64,000 bases of DNA, taken from assembly GCA_001566295.1 (NCBI GenBank), contig KQ964257.1, positions 434,001 through 498,000 of the forward strand, given 5' to 3'. The stretch comes from Microdochium bolleyi. Lineage: Eukaryota > Ascomycota > Sordariomycetes > Xylariales > Microdochiaceae. The position numbers and the translations under genes were made by a program. A model generated the notes under the pieces. That model made no database searches. It saw only the letters and a list, made by a program, of their open reading frames with translations, and was not told the DNA's origin. This document shows positions 22,263 to 32,825 of the stretch, in pieces; within the stretch, counting starts at the first letter, position 1; each line of letters starts with the position of its first letter.

Positions 22263-23324
22263 TCATGCGCTCAGCCTTCGGTCTTCGGGCAGGCCCTTGA
22301 CCTCGTCTTCTGTGAGGACGACTCCAAACACGTCGGCCAGCGCCTGGACGCGGTCCGCCTCCGTCTTGCACACCTTCTCCACGCTCCGGGACGCACCGAC
22401 CTGCTTCCGGATGGTGTCGATAAAAAGGGTCAGGTTGCCCACGATCTCCTCCCCAGCTTCGTCCAGGAGCATTTTGGTGCACGTGACATATCGGGTGAAG
22501 AAAGAACGCGGATTCGTCGATGTATACCACGACATCATCTCATAGTCCTGCGGGAGGAACTCGGTCTCGGTGAAGCAGTACACCGGCGTCCACACGTTAG
22601 CCGTCGGATCGGCCTCGGAGGGCTGGTAACAGCAGTCGTAGCACCACAAGGCCGGGGGCCCCGGCCGCGCCTGCCCGGAGGGAGCAGACGCGTAGGACTC
22701 GGCAATCGGCCGCAGCTGCAGGCGGACGAGACGCGGAGCGATGCTGGGCGTCTGGAACCCGTCGCGCAGCGGGATGGCCATGTTGGGCCCGTGGGCGCCC
22801 ATGCCCACGTCGACGACGTACCACTCGCTGCCCAGGCGGACGAGGTTCAGCATGTGGTTCCATCCGTCGTACGTGGCGCTCTGGTTGCTGCGCACCTCGG
22901 GATAAGGGCTCATGGCGCGGGCAACGCGGCCGCCGGCATTGCGCACCTCATAGCCAATGGATCGCAGTATGGTCGCCAGGAGGTTGTTCTGCTCCATGCA
23001 GCGGCCCCCGCGGTGCCGGCGGACGATACGATCAAAGAGGGCGACCGGGTCGAGCGCAACTACCTTTTGAGCCGAGTAGTGCAGCACGAGGTTGTCGAAT
23101 GTGATATGGCTGCTGTGGTATCTCAGGATGGCCTGAAGCAAGGGCAGCCCATGCTCTAAAGTCCCCGCGTGGGACCCATCCCGAAGCACAATCGAGTCCA
23201 GATGGGATTGGGGCAAGTTGATGCGTGCGAAATACTCGAGCAGCTGGGCCTTGGTAAACAATGGCCGGTCTGCCTCGGCTAGCGCCAGCTGCGTAAGCGA
23301 GGTTGGCTCATTGGTAGAACCCAT
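22263..23324 (-). CDS. Arylamine N-acetyltransferase family (NAT1/FDB2-like acyltransferase)
   Basis: Intronless gene of 353 residues; bacterial NATs have about 280 and fungal ones run longer. The Cys-His-Asp triad is complete: Cys109 in RGGRCMEQNN, His157 in WNHMLN and Asp172 in VVDVGMGAHGPN. NATs transfer an acyl group from CoA to the nitrogen of an arylamine through a Cys thioester in the cytosol. In Fusarium verticillioides NAT1 (the FDB2 gene) uses malonyl-CoA to convert 2-aminophenol to N-(2-hydroxyphenyl)malonamic acid, the detoxifying step after ring opening of benzoxazolinone. It is transcribed in the same direction as the MBL gene, 0.86 kb upstream of it, and 0.35 kb from the Zn2Cys6 regulator gene. 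Donor preference (malonyl or acetyl) cannot be read from sequence with confidence. Confidence 0.93.
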   Translation of the reverse strand: MGSTNEPTSLTQLALAEADRPLFTKAQLLEYFARINLPQSHLDSIVLRDGSHAGTLEHGLPLLQAILRYHSSHITFDNLVLHYSAQKVVALDPVALFDRIVRRHRGGRCMEQNNLLATILRSIGYEVRNAGGRVARAMSPYPEVRSNQSATYDGWNHMLNLVRLGSEWYVVDVGMGAHGPNMAIPLRDGFQTPSIAPRLVRLQLRPIAESYASAPSGQARPGPPALWCYDCCYQPSEADPTANVWTPVYCFTETEFLPQDYEMMSWYTSTNPRSFFTRYVTCTKMLLDEAGEEIVGNLTLFIDTIRKQVGASRSVEKVCKTEADRVQALADVFGVVLTEDEVKGLPEDRRLSA

Positions 23325-23670
23325 GGCGTCAGAGCAGTCCAGGCGTTGGGGAGGGAGGAGGAAGGGGCGGTGGTTCCGCTGCCGTACGCTCAGCCGCCCT
23401 GAGCGCGTCGTCGCGCGGGGATGGCCTTTAAGCGCAGTGACCGGGCATGGCGTCCGTGGTGCAGCCCGGCCTGTTCGGTGCGTGCGGGGCAGCTCGATAC
23501 CGCTCGCTCTCTGTTATCTGCGTGGCTCCTGTGGCGGCTGCTGTCCACAATCACCGACGAGGACAGGCCCGGGGACTTAGGGCGGCTACGGAACCTAGCC
23601 GGATAGGAAAGCAAAGGGGAGTGGGGGTGGCTGATCATACCAGCTGCGCCAATCTGCGGCGCCCTGCGTG
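23325..23670. promoter_or_regulatory. Promoter region of the NAT gene
   Basis: 346 bases between the NAT start and the regulator stop. It holds CGG-N5-CCG near 23370 and other GC-rich triplets, possible Zn2Cys6 sites. The 3' end of the regulator gene must also lie here. No gene is seen. Confidence 0.4.
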
Positions 23671-26272
23671 CTACATTGGGCCGTCCCACAAGCCTGCCGG
23701 CATCGCCCTTGTCTCGGCCGGCGATTGGTGAAAGCCTTCAAAGATAGACGGGTCGAACATTTCGGAAGAGAAGAGCTGGAACGTCTCCATGTCTTCGGAG
23801 CTCAGCAGGCCCGGATCCGCCAGGCCGTTGGTGCTCCCTGTGTCTCCAAGGCCATCTAGCGCCGTAAGGGGCGCGCCGGTGGCAGGATCGGCGCTGTTGT
23901 CGGGCAGCTTGCCATGGGACCGTGGTATGCCAGAGGGAGCAGCGCCTGCAACGTTCAAGGGGCAAGATTTGTCAGCAAGTGCACGAGTGCCAAGTTTGCC
24001 AATATGGGTTGGTTTCTTTGATGGGCAGCAGACCTCTAATGTGGCACATCCTGGCAAGCCTGCGGATGTACTCGAGGCAGCTCTGTACTAGACTGTTATC
24101 AAGGTCGATTTTTTCGCAGATGATTTCGGCTTGTTCGAGTGAGCGCTTGGCCTGAAGAATGGCTGCTTCGTCCGGTTCGTCGTCCCCGTGCCTCGCCCAC
24201 AGTAGGCGGCCGCAGATGACCAGGGAGGCCGTAAAGACTGGACGACGGAGTGTAGACGCGGTCAGTTGGTCAGCGCTTGATGCATGGGATGAAGAGGGGT
24301 TGGGGGTTCGCGCTTCCTCACCATAATAGAGAGTGTAACACCATACACCGAGATTGTTTTTGCCCGACTGGTCATTTGTGATTATTGCGTGAACCATGTC
24401 AATGGTGCTCTGAGCAGCACGGACGCACTCGTGCGCCTCGGCAATGGCGAGTTGGATGAGGTACGGCATAGGCTTGCTGAAGTGGCCGACACCGTGTGGA
24501 GGGAACAGATATCGCAAAGTTGCGCTGAGCAAGGGTTTGTGTATCAGGATCGTGAGATTGTGATAGCGCATAGTCAGAATCGTACGGGCGCGGTGCTCCA
24601 GTGTTGACTGGCTCAGCAGAGGAGAGTCTGGCTCGACGAGCTGGAGGTGAGGGGGCAAGCCGGCAGCCCACAGCTGCAGTGCCTTGCGCAGCTCGCCCGA
24701 AGCTTTGAGGGCGTCGATGTCATCGAGGTTGGGCTCCGTGCTGTCGAGGTTGGAGCCGTACTGGTCGGCGAGTGATCTGCCCATGATCTGGTACAGCTTG
24801 AAGGACAAGGCAAGGAATTCTCCAGGCAAGTCGATCTCGCCGCGAGGCTGATGACTCTGTGCGATGGATGAGGTGTCAGAGGGGGACCCATATAGAAAGA
24901 GGTCGCGGCGGCGGAGATGCTGGTCTGGGATGCCTGTCGGCCGACCGAAAGCGGCGCAGAGCACCTGATCCAGGCAGTAGATGACACTCCACGTTCGGCG
25001 ACGGTACTCTTCTTGTATCGGGTCCCCGGAGTGGCCAGGCACATCGCTGTGAAGACCAAGCGCGATGGCGGACCGGATGACGAGACCATGCGTGTTCCAA
25101 GCTTGCACAGAGCGCTGGGTACCTTGGTAGAGGACCACGGCGAGGATGAGAAAATGGATCACCTCGAGACTAATGACACGCCGCGAGAGGTCGCCACATA
25201 GCGCCTGGGCGCGGCGGTAGAACACGGTCGACTTTTCCTGCCGGCGGGCGGCTGATGGCACGCTGTCAATATCGAAGTTGGTGGCTATAGCGAGCATTAT
25301 ATTAAGCAGACCGAGCCAGGTCCGCCGCGCACGAGTGAAGCCATTGCGGCGGCACTCGCGAAATGTGGCACGGAATGAAGGCTCGTGGATTATGGGGAAG
25401 ACGGCACCGCCTGTCGCGAAATATTTGTCGAGCAGGCTATTGATTTCCGGTACTGACGGGAGAGCCGTGACTGCCACCGGCTCCTGGGGCTGGTGGCTAA
25501 GCCAGGCGCGGTGCTGACGCTCAGGGGAAGGGCCCGGCTGGGTCCCAGGGACCGCGGCGCCGGCGGGCGGGTATGGCAGGCTCTGGGAGACGCCGACGGT
25601 GATGCCGGAGGGGAAAGAGGCGTGGCGGTCGAGGGCGGCCGAGAGCTGGGGCGTCGAGTGGTGGACGACGGCGAGGCCGCGCATGAGCAGCTGGGTGAAG
25701 TGGATGTTGGACGACTGGCCGAAGAAGGCGCCGCTGGGCTCGTCGATAAAGGTCATGGCCATGCCGTTGGTGGGCGCGTCGTCGTCGTGCGGCTCCTCGA
25801 GGCCGAAGGGGCTCAGGCGCGCCAGCGCCCCTGCGGCGGCAGGCTGGTCGTGCTGGGCGTGCTGGGCATACTGGGCGTATTGAGCCTGGTCTGGGCAGGG
25901 CGTGAGGTGGCCCTTGAGGACGTCGTTGAGGCGCTGGAGGCGGTCCTCGACGACGGCAACGCGCTGCTCGAGGGCGATGACCGAGTCCTTGCGGGCGACG
26001 GCGAGGCCGAGCGACTCGCCCTGGTCGTAATGGCAGTCGGCGCCGAGGGCGAGGCAGGGCGTGCACAGCGGGCGCTGACCGTCGCAGCGCGACTTGCGCG
26101 CGCGGCAGGTGTTGCAGGCGAGCCCGATCCGCCGGCGTTTGGCGCCGCCCTGGCTGCCGCTGCCGCCGCCTCCGGTGCTGCCGGGGCCATGGCCGGGGCG
26201 GGCGTCGTCGTCTTCGTCATCGTCGTCGAGCGGCGGTGGCGAGCCTCGCTTGTGCTGCTGCGGAGGGGCCAT
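23671..26272 (-). CDS. Zn2Cys6 fungal transcription factor, probable cluster regulator
   Basis: 809 residues from exons 26272-24322, 24237-24034 and 23945-23671. An acidic, Gly/Ser-rich N-terminus and a basic KRRR patch precede the binuclear zinc cluster CX2CX6CX6CX2CX6C, Cys53 to Cys80. A heptad segment (VIALEQRVAVVEDRLQRLN) follows as the likely dimerisation coil. The fungal-specific regulatory domain begins near FPIIHEPSFRATF and includes DQVLCAAFGRPTGIPD. The 84-base intron at 24321-24238 has no stop and is in frame, so reading through it is possible, but removing it restores CYTLYYVFTASL, the usual family sequence. The second intron (24033-23946) has a weaker GTCTGC donor. Its position between NAT and the dead exporter suggests it controls the cluster, which is an inference. 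A short acidic tail (SSEDMETFQLFSSEMFD) may be an activation region. Confidence 0.88.
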
Positions 26273-26769
26273 GGTGCGAGGGGCGATGGGCGAGGGGCGA
26301 CGTGCGACGTGAGGGCGTCGCGGGTCACGGCCGTGGCCAGAGGTACGCGACGTTGGGGAGCGCCAGTTATACCAGCGGCATCACATGCGTCATGTGCGGG
26401 CCACGCTGTGCGCTGCCATGACACGGGGCCTGCAGGTCCTCTCTGCTATGTGGCCCGTGCACCATGCACACCCATGCCACCATATCTCCACCTCCCCAGG
26501 TCACTCCATGTACAGTACTTCTCGATACCTTCATAGTCAATCCATCTCCACACATATCGGTCATATGCATTGCATGGGTATGACACTCTCGGTCCTGGCC
26601 CTGGGCCCAGTCTGGCCTAGCGCATCGCCCCTGCCGATCCCGGCGCGAGATAAGAGCTGTCCGCAGTTGCATGATTTGATTCGTCTCTAAGTATTGAAGA
26701 GTTCCTGCAACCCGACAATTGTCGTACTGTATATGTCTCTTGTCTCTCTGCCTCTGTCTCTATCTCGCC
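26273..26769. promoter_or_regulatory. Promoter region of the Zn2Cys6 regulator
   Basis: About 500 bases between the regulator start and the end of the decayed MFS gene, transcribed in the same direction. No coding region with motifs is seen. Confidence 0.4.
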
Positions 26770-28584
26770 TCACCTCGTCGTCGCACTGTCCATCGCCGCC
26801 CGCCACCCGCGACCCTTCTTCCGCAGCAGCCAGATGCACGATGCAATGCCGACCCAGCACGTCCCGGCCAGCAGCGAGAACAGCCCCGCGCACGTAAACA
26901 GCATGCGCACAAAGCTGTTGAGCGCAATGTCCGAGCTCGAGTCGCCCGGCATGAACTCGGTCAGCATCGTGTTGGCGGCCCCGAATATCAGCATGCTGCT
27001 GGCGCCGAAGCAAAAGGTGGCAACCATCGGCACGGCCACGTGACGTGGACGCCGTACTGCGTCGACCAGCCAAACAGGAGGAATGAGACGGGCACCATAA
27101 CGGCCGCGATCCACGCATTCTCCTACATCCGGTCCTCGGGCAGCACGACGAGTTTGCCATCCGCATCGTAGCGCCCCTGCCGGACCGTCTCGCGGATGAT
27201 AACTCTATCCAGCCACATCCCGCCGAATATGCTCGACAGCACATACCCAACCGACCCCGGGATATATAACAGCCCGATGACCCACGGGCTATAACTATAA
27301 GGGGCTTTTGTCAAGGCAGCCTGTACGCCAATGTTTAATATATACACACCGCCAACCGTGATCGCGCTGCACCAGATAGTACATTGTACCGTTGGGTACC
27401 GAAAGTAAATCATGATACTGAGAGGGTCGATAAAGATCCGCCGAAGCCAGATTCCCGCGTCGCTCGTCTTCTCCCTGACAGGGCGCATCGTGGACACGAC
27501 CTGCGACAGCGGGCGACCGTCATCGCCCGTGGGAGCAGCATCTGCCCGAGGCACCGGCGTCTTGTCCTTCTTTCGCAGGAGCGTCTCGGGGGGACCAAAG
27601 AGGATCAGGATCGTCGTTGAGCAACCATACGCGGCGAGGAACCACATGGTGCTCTGCCACCCAAAGGCGTTTGTGAGGGTACCAGAAAAGATGGGCGCTG
27701 GCACACCAGGTCAGTGAATGGAATGAGAGACCACAATGTCCAGTTTTGAGTTCGACATGCCCAACATGACGCCCAGGTAGTAGATGCTCATAGCACGCCC
27801 TCGCTCCTCGCTGTCCCAGATATCAGCGAAGGAGCGGGCGCCGACAGCCTGGACCGTGGCCGACACCCCGCCCGCCAGCGTCCGGCTGACGATGAGCATA
27901 GTCATGATTACGCTGAAGCGGCTCAACACGCAAAAGACCATGTTCAGCGTGAACGATATCACGTAGATGCTTCTCGTCCCGTACCGCTCCGAGAAGGATG
28001 ACCATCAGAGGGGGAAGATGGACATGGAGAGCATGTAAAAAGCCACAGACAGGTTGACCAGCGCCGGCGCGGCGTCGAATGCTTCCGAAAGTTGCGGCAA
28101 CGCGGCTTCAAATAGCCCACATGGTCAGCGGCAAGCACCAGTTTCGACGAACGGCGGGATCCATAAATGTTTTCTCAGCCTTGTGAGAGAGGCAGAGAGC
28201 CTAAGGTCTAGGAATCACCTACGCCAGAAGATGGAGCTCACTGTGGGAGCCAAAACTGAAGCCACGGCTATGATCGCAGTCAGGAACCACTTGGCCCGGT
28301 CGCTGCAGTCCCGCGACTGCTGGACTTCTGGGACCAGCAACAGCGAAGCGAACAGGCCCCTTCGCTCTGCCCTGGGGACGACAAATCACCGCCTCTTTTG
28401 TTCTTCGCGGCCCCCCTCCTCCACGTAGAGCATCGGCCTCGGCATCGTGCGGACCGCTGCTGCTGCTGCTGCTCTCGGACGAGGTAGTAGTAGCTGGAGG
28501 ACCCTGGGGATCCTTCTGTGCGGCAGCCCGTTGGCCTGCTGCGGGCTCGTCCTGCTTCTCTTGTGGCGCTTCGCTGGTTGATAT
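26770..28584 (-). pseudogene. Decayed MFS transporter (drug:H+ antiporter 1 type)
   Basis: Fragments of one MFS protein follow each other on the minus strand but cannot be joined into an open frame. The expected start MSTSEAPQ reads ATA instead of ATG at 28584. A frameshift separates the Ser-rich N-terminus (SESSSSSSG) from GLFASLLLVPEV. A TGA replaces a Trp codon in FPL*WSSFSERYG near 28010. The site LGVMLG/APIFSG near 27750 has a GC in place of a GT donor. A TAG replaces a Gln codon after LPEDRM at about 27124. A frameshift near 27045 precedes the last helices (ATFCFGASSMLIFGAAN). Family marks still visible are SERYGTRSIYV, GGVSATVQAVGARSFADIW and IFGGMWLDR. The intact parent would be an exporter of small molecules. 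Three of the lesions are G-to-A or C-to-T type. Confidence 0.85.
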
Positions 28585-29903
28585 TTTAATTTATTTGGTG
28601 GCTTGCGACAAGCGTCGAATTGGGTGTATCGTTTGAGTTTGACAAAGGAAAAGGAAAGAATATCAGGGGTTCACGACTTGAAACATCTTCTTCCGAGCAC
28701 GTTCACAGGACGAGCTGGCAATCAATTGGACGCTGCAGATGATGCTCACGGCAAGAGTATGCGGCGACGCGACTTTGACGGGGCCAACAAGTCCGACTAA
28801 CTCCGCAGCGGCTTTGGCTGGCTCTGCCGTAAGTGGTCCGGTTTGAGCTCGGAGAACCCGCGGGCAGCCCTGAGACTGCTTGACCACAGCCGGGGTCGGC
28901 CATTACGCGCGTCGCAGGGAGTATTAGGATGGATGTGGGGAAAGGGGCCCGCGCCCATGTTGCAGTGTGGTGGGAACACGCGGCATCGTAGTCCAGGGGG
29001 GGGGGGGGTTCATCACTGGTCATGGCAGCAGGTCCATGCCCTGGGGACACTCGATAAACGGACAACAGTCTGGCACACGGAGAACAAATGTTCCCCCACT
29101 TCTAAAGTGGTTGACGTGCCGGGAACGTCCCTCTGGCTTCAACTTATCGTTCAGTCGCCCGCGGCGCCTCAAGGTTACGCTCTGCCGTAGTCTTGAAAGC
29201 TGACGAATGATCTCATGAAATTCAATTCCGTGGTTAGGATAGCGCTAGGTTTGCTATTAGGGATGTAGACATGTAGGGGTTGGATTGCGAGATATCCTCT
29301 AGTGCTCACCTTTGACAGCTGTGGACGAGCCTGTCGAACTAAGATTGGTTCCCTAGTGGTTTAGGTTTTCTTTCTCCGTGCAAAGCGAACTTCTATAATT
29401 CCACTCACGACCTAGATAAGGGCGTGAAGCGCAGCGGCTTGCCAGTGGCGACCCCCATTCAGCCAGGGTCGATTTTGACCTAAGTTTAGCGTGTAAATGA
29501 CCTTGTCTGAATGCATCCTGGTGTGCCCGGAGTTCTCCCTTGGTCGCCGCAGTCCCTGTAACATCAAATTGGTGCGGCTGGTGCGCATTGTGCAGCCACA
29601 AGTACACAAAGGACAGCTCTTCTCGCTTGCTAGCCGGAACTTCTCCCGAGTCGTTCGGCTGGCCCGAGCCACGATAATGTCGATGATGACAAAGATGTCT
29701 CTGAATTGGAGGTCTTGCTGTGGAAGAGGGGCCATTTTCCCCAACTGCGACCCGCAGAATGTGGAGAATTGGGTCGGGCACTCGGAGCGGCATCTCAACC
29801 TTCGCTAGGCGATATTTAAAAGCCCGCTTGCGAGAGCGGAGATATTCAGTCTGGCATCCTCTAAGGTGCATGCTTCCTTCAGTCAATTGCCTGATCCGTC
29901 ACA
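28585..29903. other. Intergenic region, no gene seen
   Basis: Former promoter of the dead MFS gene on the left and promoter of the aldo/keto reductase on the right. A run of about a dozen G residues lies at 28996-29008. No motif-bearing open frame is seen; frames between 29350 and 29890 on the minus strand look like non-coding sequence. Confidence 0.45.
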
Positions 29904-31253
29904 ATGACCAAAACCCTCCCATTCGCCGATGGCGTTCATGTCCCCGTGCCTGGGTTTGGGGCCATGGGCATCAGCTTTGCATTCGGCATCAGTTTGAGCT
30001 ACGAGGAAGCCGAGCCCGTGCTCCTGAAAGCACTGGAGCTAGGTTGCACGTTTTGGGACACTGCTGTAAGTTCCCATTCGTGGATTTACTGGCCCCGAGG
30101 GTCTCGAGTCACTAACATTATGATGTTCCTGTAGGTCTCCTATGCTGCTGGAGTGAACGAGAAGTTATTGGGTGACTTCATAAGGAAACACAACTGCCGG
30201 GACAAGATTTTCAGTCAGTCCTTTGTACTCACCACAAAGCCCAGCGTTACGGGCGATATAATCATGACGAAAAGACCGCTGACTGAGATCCAGTTGCATC
30301 AAAATGCGGGATTGCTGCCTTTGAAGATGGCAGCTGCACCAACTCCGCCTCTCACATCGAAACATACATTGACGGCACAATCGAGAGACTTGGCTTCGCA
30401 CCTGACCTGTACTACCTTCACCGCATTGATCCCAGTACGTGCCACCATAAAGCACAGCAGTTAGGAAGGTTGATCGCTGACGTGGAATTCAGACACCGCC
30501 CTCGAAGAGTCGATCCCTGCGCTCGACGCTCTCCGGAAGCAGGGCAAGACAAAGTACATTGGCCTGTCCGAGTGTTCTGCCGCCACGCTGCGAAAAGCAA
30601 ACTCAAGTAAGCCCCAGCAAGCTCCTGTGATGGAGTTGGCAAACGAAGCATGCTGACCATCGAGCGATAATTCTCTGTGTGCAGTTGCAAAGATCGACGC
30701 TGTGCAGGCTGAATACTCTGCCTTTGAGACTCTCCATGAGACAGATGGCTTGATCGACACTGCGCGTGAGCTCGGTGTCGCTTTCGTCTCGTACGGCCCC
30801 CTTGGCCATGGGTGGCTAGTCGATGACTTCCCCTATCAGACGCCGGACGACTTCGCAGCCGGCGACTACAGACGGCAGAGTACGTCTTTCTTTCTCCTCT
30901 GCCCGCGCGGCACTGCTGGTACTGGATCTGGATGCTAACACGTTATTGTCTTCACAGTCCCCAAATTTCAAGGCGAGAATTTTTACGCCAACAAGAAAAT
31001 TGCCGAGGGCTTCAGGGTGTTGGCCCAGCGCAAGAATTGCAAGCTGCCGCAGGTTGCCCTCGCGTGGGTCGCGGCCCAAGGCACCATAGCACTCCCTGGA
31101 ACGACAAGACCAGACCGCCTGACTGAAAACTGGGCCTCCAGAGAGATTGAACTCACAAAGGATGACCTGGAGTACATGCGCAGAATTGTGGATGCGCTCA
31201 AACCTCAGGGTAACCGGTACAACGAGGAGACGATGTTGGCAATCGGCAACTAG
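29904..31253 (+). CDS. Aldo/keto reductase (AKR13-like)
   Basis: 328 residues from exons 29904-30065, 30135-30213, 30294-30434, 30493-30606, 30685-30879 and 30958-31253; phases agree throughout. The second intron uses a GTCAGT donor, like one in the amidase gene. The catalytic tetrad is visible: Asp in FWDTA, Tyr in VSYAAG just after the first junction, Lys in ASKCG after the second and His in YLHRID. Later marks are [16 protein letters not shown] and [12 protein letters not shown], as in yeast and fungal AKRs that reduce aldehydes with NADPH. Soluble, cytosolic. It lies just beyond the dead exporter at the right edge of the catabolic cluster and may or may not belong to it. Confidence 0.9.
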
Positions 31254-31589
31254 ATTAACGATAGTACTCTTCGGAGCCGAGTAGATATCCGATCTACATG
31301 CAAAACTTTCAAGATTGTCTCAGATTGATCGGAGTGGTCCGACTTTAGATAAGCAACGACCCGGCTGCGAAGTAGGTCGGCATATTGCTCATAAATTTTC
31401 GGCGTGATTGTCGCTGGAAATGCTAACTATCGTTGACTTGGACATCTATCATGCTGAACTGTGAGAGAGATAAAAATGTGGTGCTTCATCGCCCCAGAAG
31501 ACAGGCCGTGAGAGCTCATGGATGCTTTCTGTTACAGAGGCAAGCTCAACTCAACTCCTGTTCAAGAAGCACCGCAAGGCCCGTGGGCC
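31254..31589. other. Short intergenic region
   Basis: Terminator side of the aldo/keto reductase. No gene or repeat is seen. Confidence 0.4.
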
Positions 31590-31965
31590 GCCGGAGCAAC
31601 GCCCTCGACGTATGGCCTGCCTGGAGCCATGAAGATGCTATTGGACAGAGAGGCCAGAACGCCTCGACATACTAGGGATAAACTCTGCTATTTCTGGCCT
31701 CAGACAGCGGCCACTTGGGCAAGGCTGCTAGATCGTGTGTTATGCTACAGTCAACTATGTCGACAATCTGGGCCAGATACTGCCCTTCCACGCCGCGCAG
31801 GACGGCCAAAGCGAGGTTGTCGCCAGCCCGACCGCTGCCGGCGCCGACACGAGCTTCTCCATCCGCCATGGGCAGACGCCACTAATCTATGCGACCATCG
31901 AGGGCCACGCCGCCGCCACCGAGGCGCTCATCGCTCCGCCGTTGGAAATTGCTCGTCGGCGGTGA
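31590..31965 (+). pseudogene. Decayed ankyrin-repeat gene fragment
   Basis: About four ankyrin-repeat segments can be recognised in plus-strand frames that change along the way: GAMKMLLDREART, then TLLFLASDSGHLGKAA in another frame, then LPFHAAQDGQSEVV..AAGAD and GQTPLIYATIEGHAAATEAL in the frame ending with a stop at about 31965. The helix-turn-helix spacing fits the 33-residue repeat (TPLxxA..GH...LL..GA). No start codon or upstream domain remains, and the frames are broken by indels. It is probably the C-terminal end of a NACHT/ankyrin or similar protein. The HET gene that follows fits such a neighbourhood, since both families often take part in fungal self/non-self recognition. Confidence 0.65.
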
Positions 31966-32825
31966 ACTCGCGGAGATTCTTGCCTCAAAACGGCCCAATT
32001 CGTGTGCCTGTAGCTTCAGAGCAGGACGGTGCCCAGACCTTGGTTACTTAGGGAAGCCTCTCCTCCGAATGAAGTGAAGTCAGCTAGGGTGATGAACATG
32101 CACAATACCACGTTCTGCGGTACATCAGGTCCAGGAAGAGGTACTGAAGGGCTCTAGATATCGCCATTCTCAAACTAGCACGTACGGCGAGGTCCGTGAT
32201 CTACCATCAAAGACGCAACCCCGGTTTCTATGAAACCCGTCCTCATTCGCACCTCAGAGATAATCAAATTCCAGACAGCCTTTCTTTCAAAGAAGGACTA
32301 TGCATGTCGCACACATCAACCAATCGTTCTTCCACTCTAAGCGCTGGTGTGAGTGCAACTTGTGCCAAGTTGGTCGCTCATGGCAGGCACCCCGCACCAG
32401 TTGTGCATACAGCGACGACTGCTCGGCCTCGAAGCACGATTTCATTGGGCTTGCGAGGGCTACGGCCAAGACGTTGGGTAGCAGAACATGTGCATGTGCC
32501 GAACATGAGTGCTGACCTGCACCATTTCCAGGGATGCATGGGCCTGACTTGCGTTGCCGGGTGGTGCCATGCTGCCATGCTGCCACTTTGCCACGTCAGC
32601 TAGGTGTCTGATGCACGTGCACATGCACCTGCTTTCTTGTTTCTCGCAGTCATGTATATGTTTGGGTTGCCACCGGCTAGGACTATCTCACCGTGGAGTG
32701 TGCCTTGAGAACGTCAAGCCATCAACCCGATCCACGCACAATCACATATCCGTCCGTGGCAGCTATCTGAACGATTCCCACGGGCCTCGACACGTTTCTC
32801 ACAAAGCCCATAGGTCCAGGCCACA
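31966..32825. other. Intergenic region, promoter of the HET gene
   Basis: About 860 bases without a motif-bearing frame. It contains the promoter of the HET-domain gene; no TATA box is obvious. The words tgccatgctgccatgctgcc at 32564-32583 form a short direct repeat. Confidence 0.4.
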
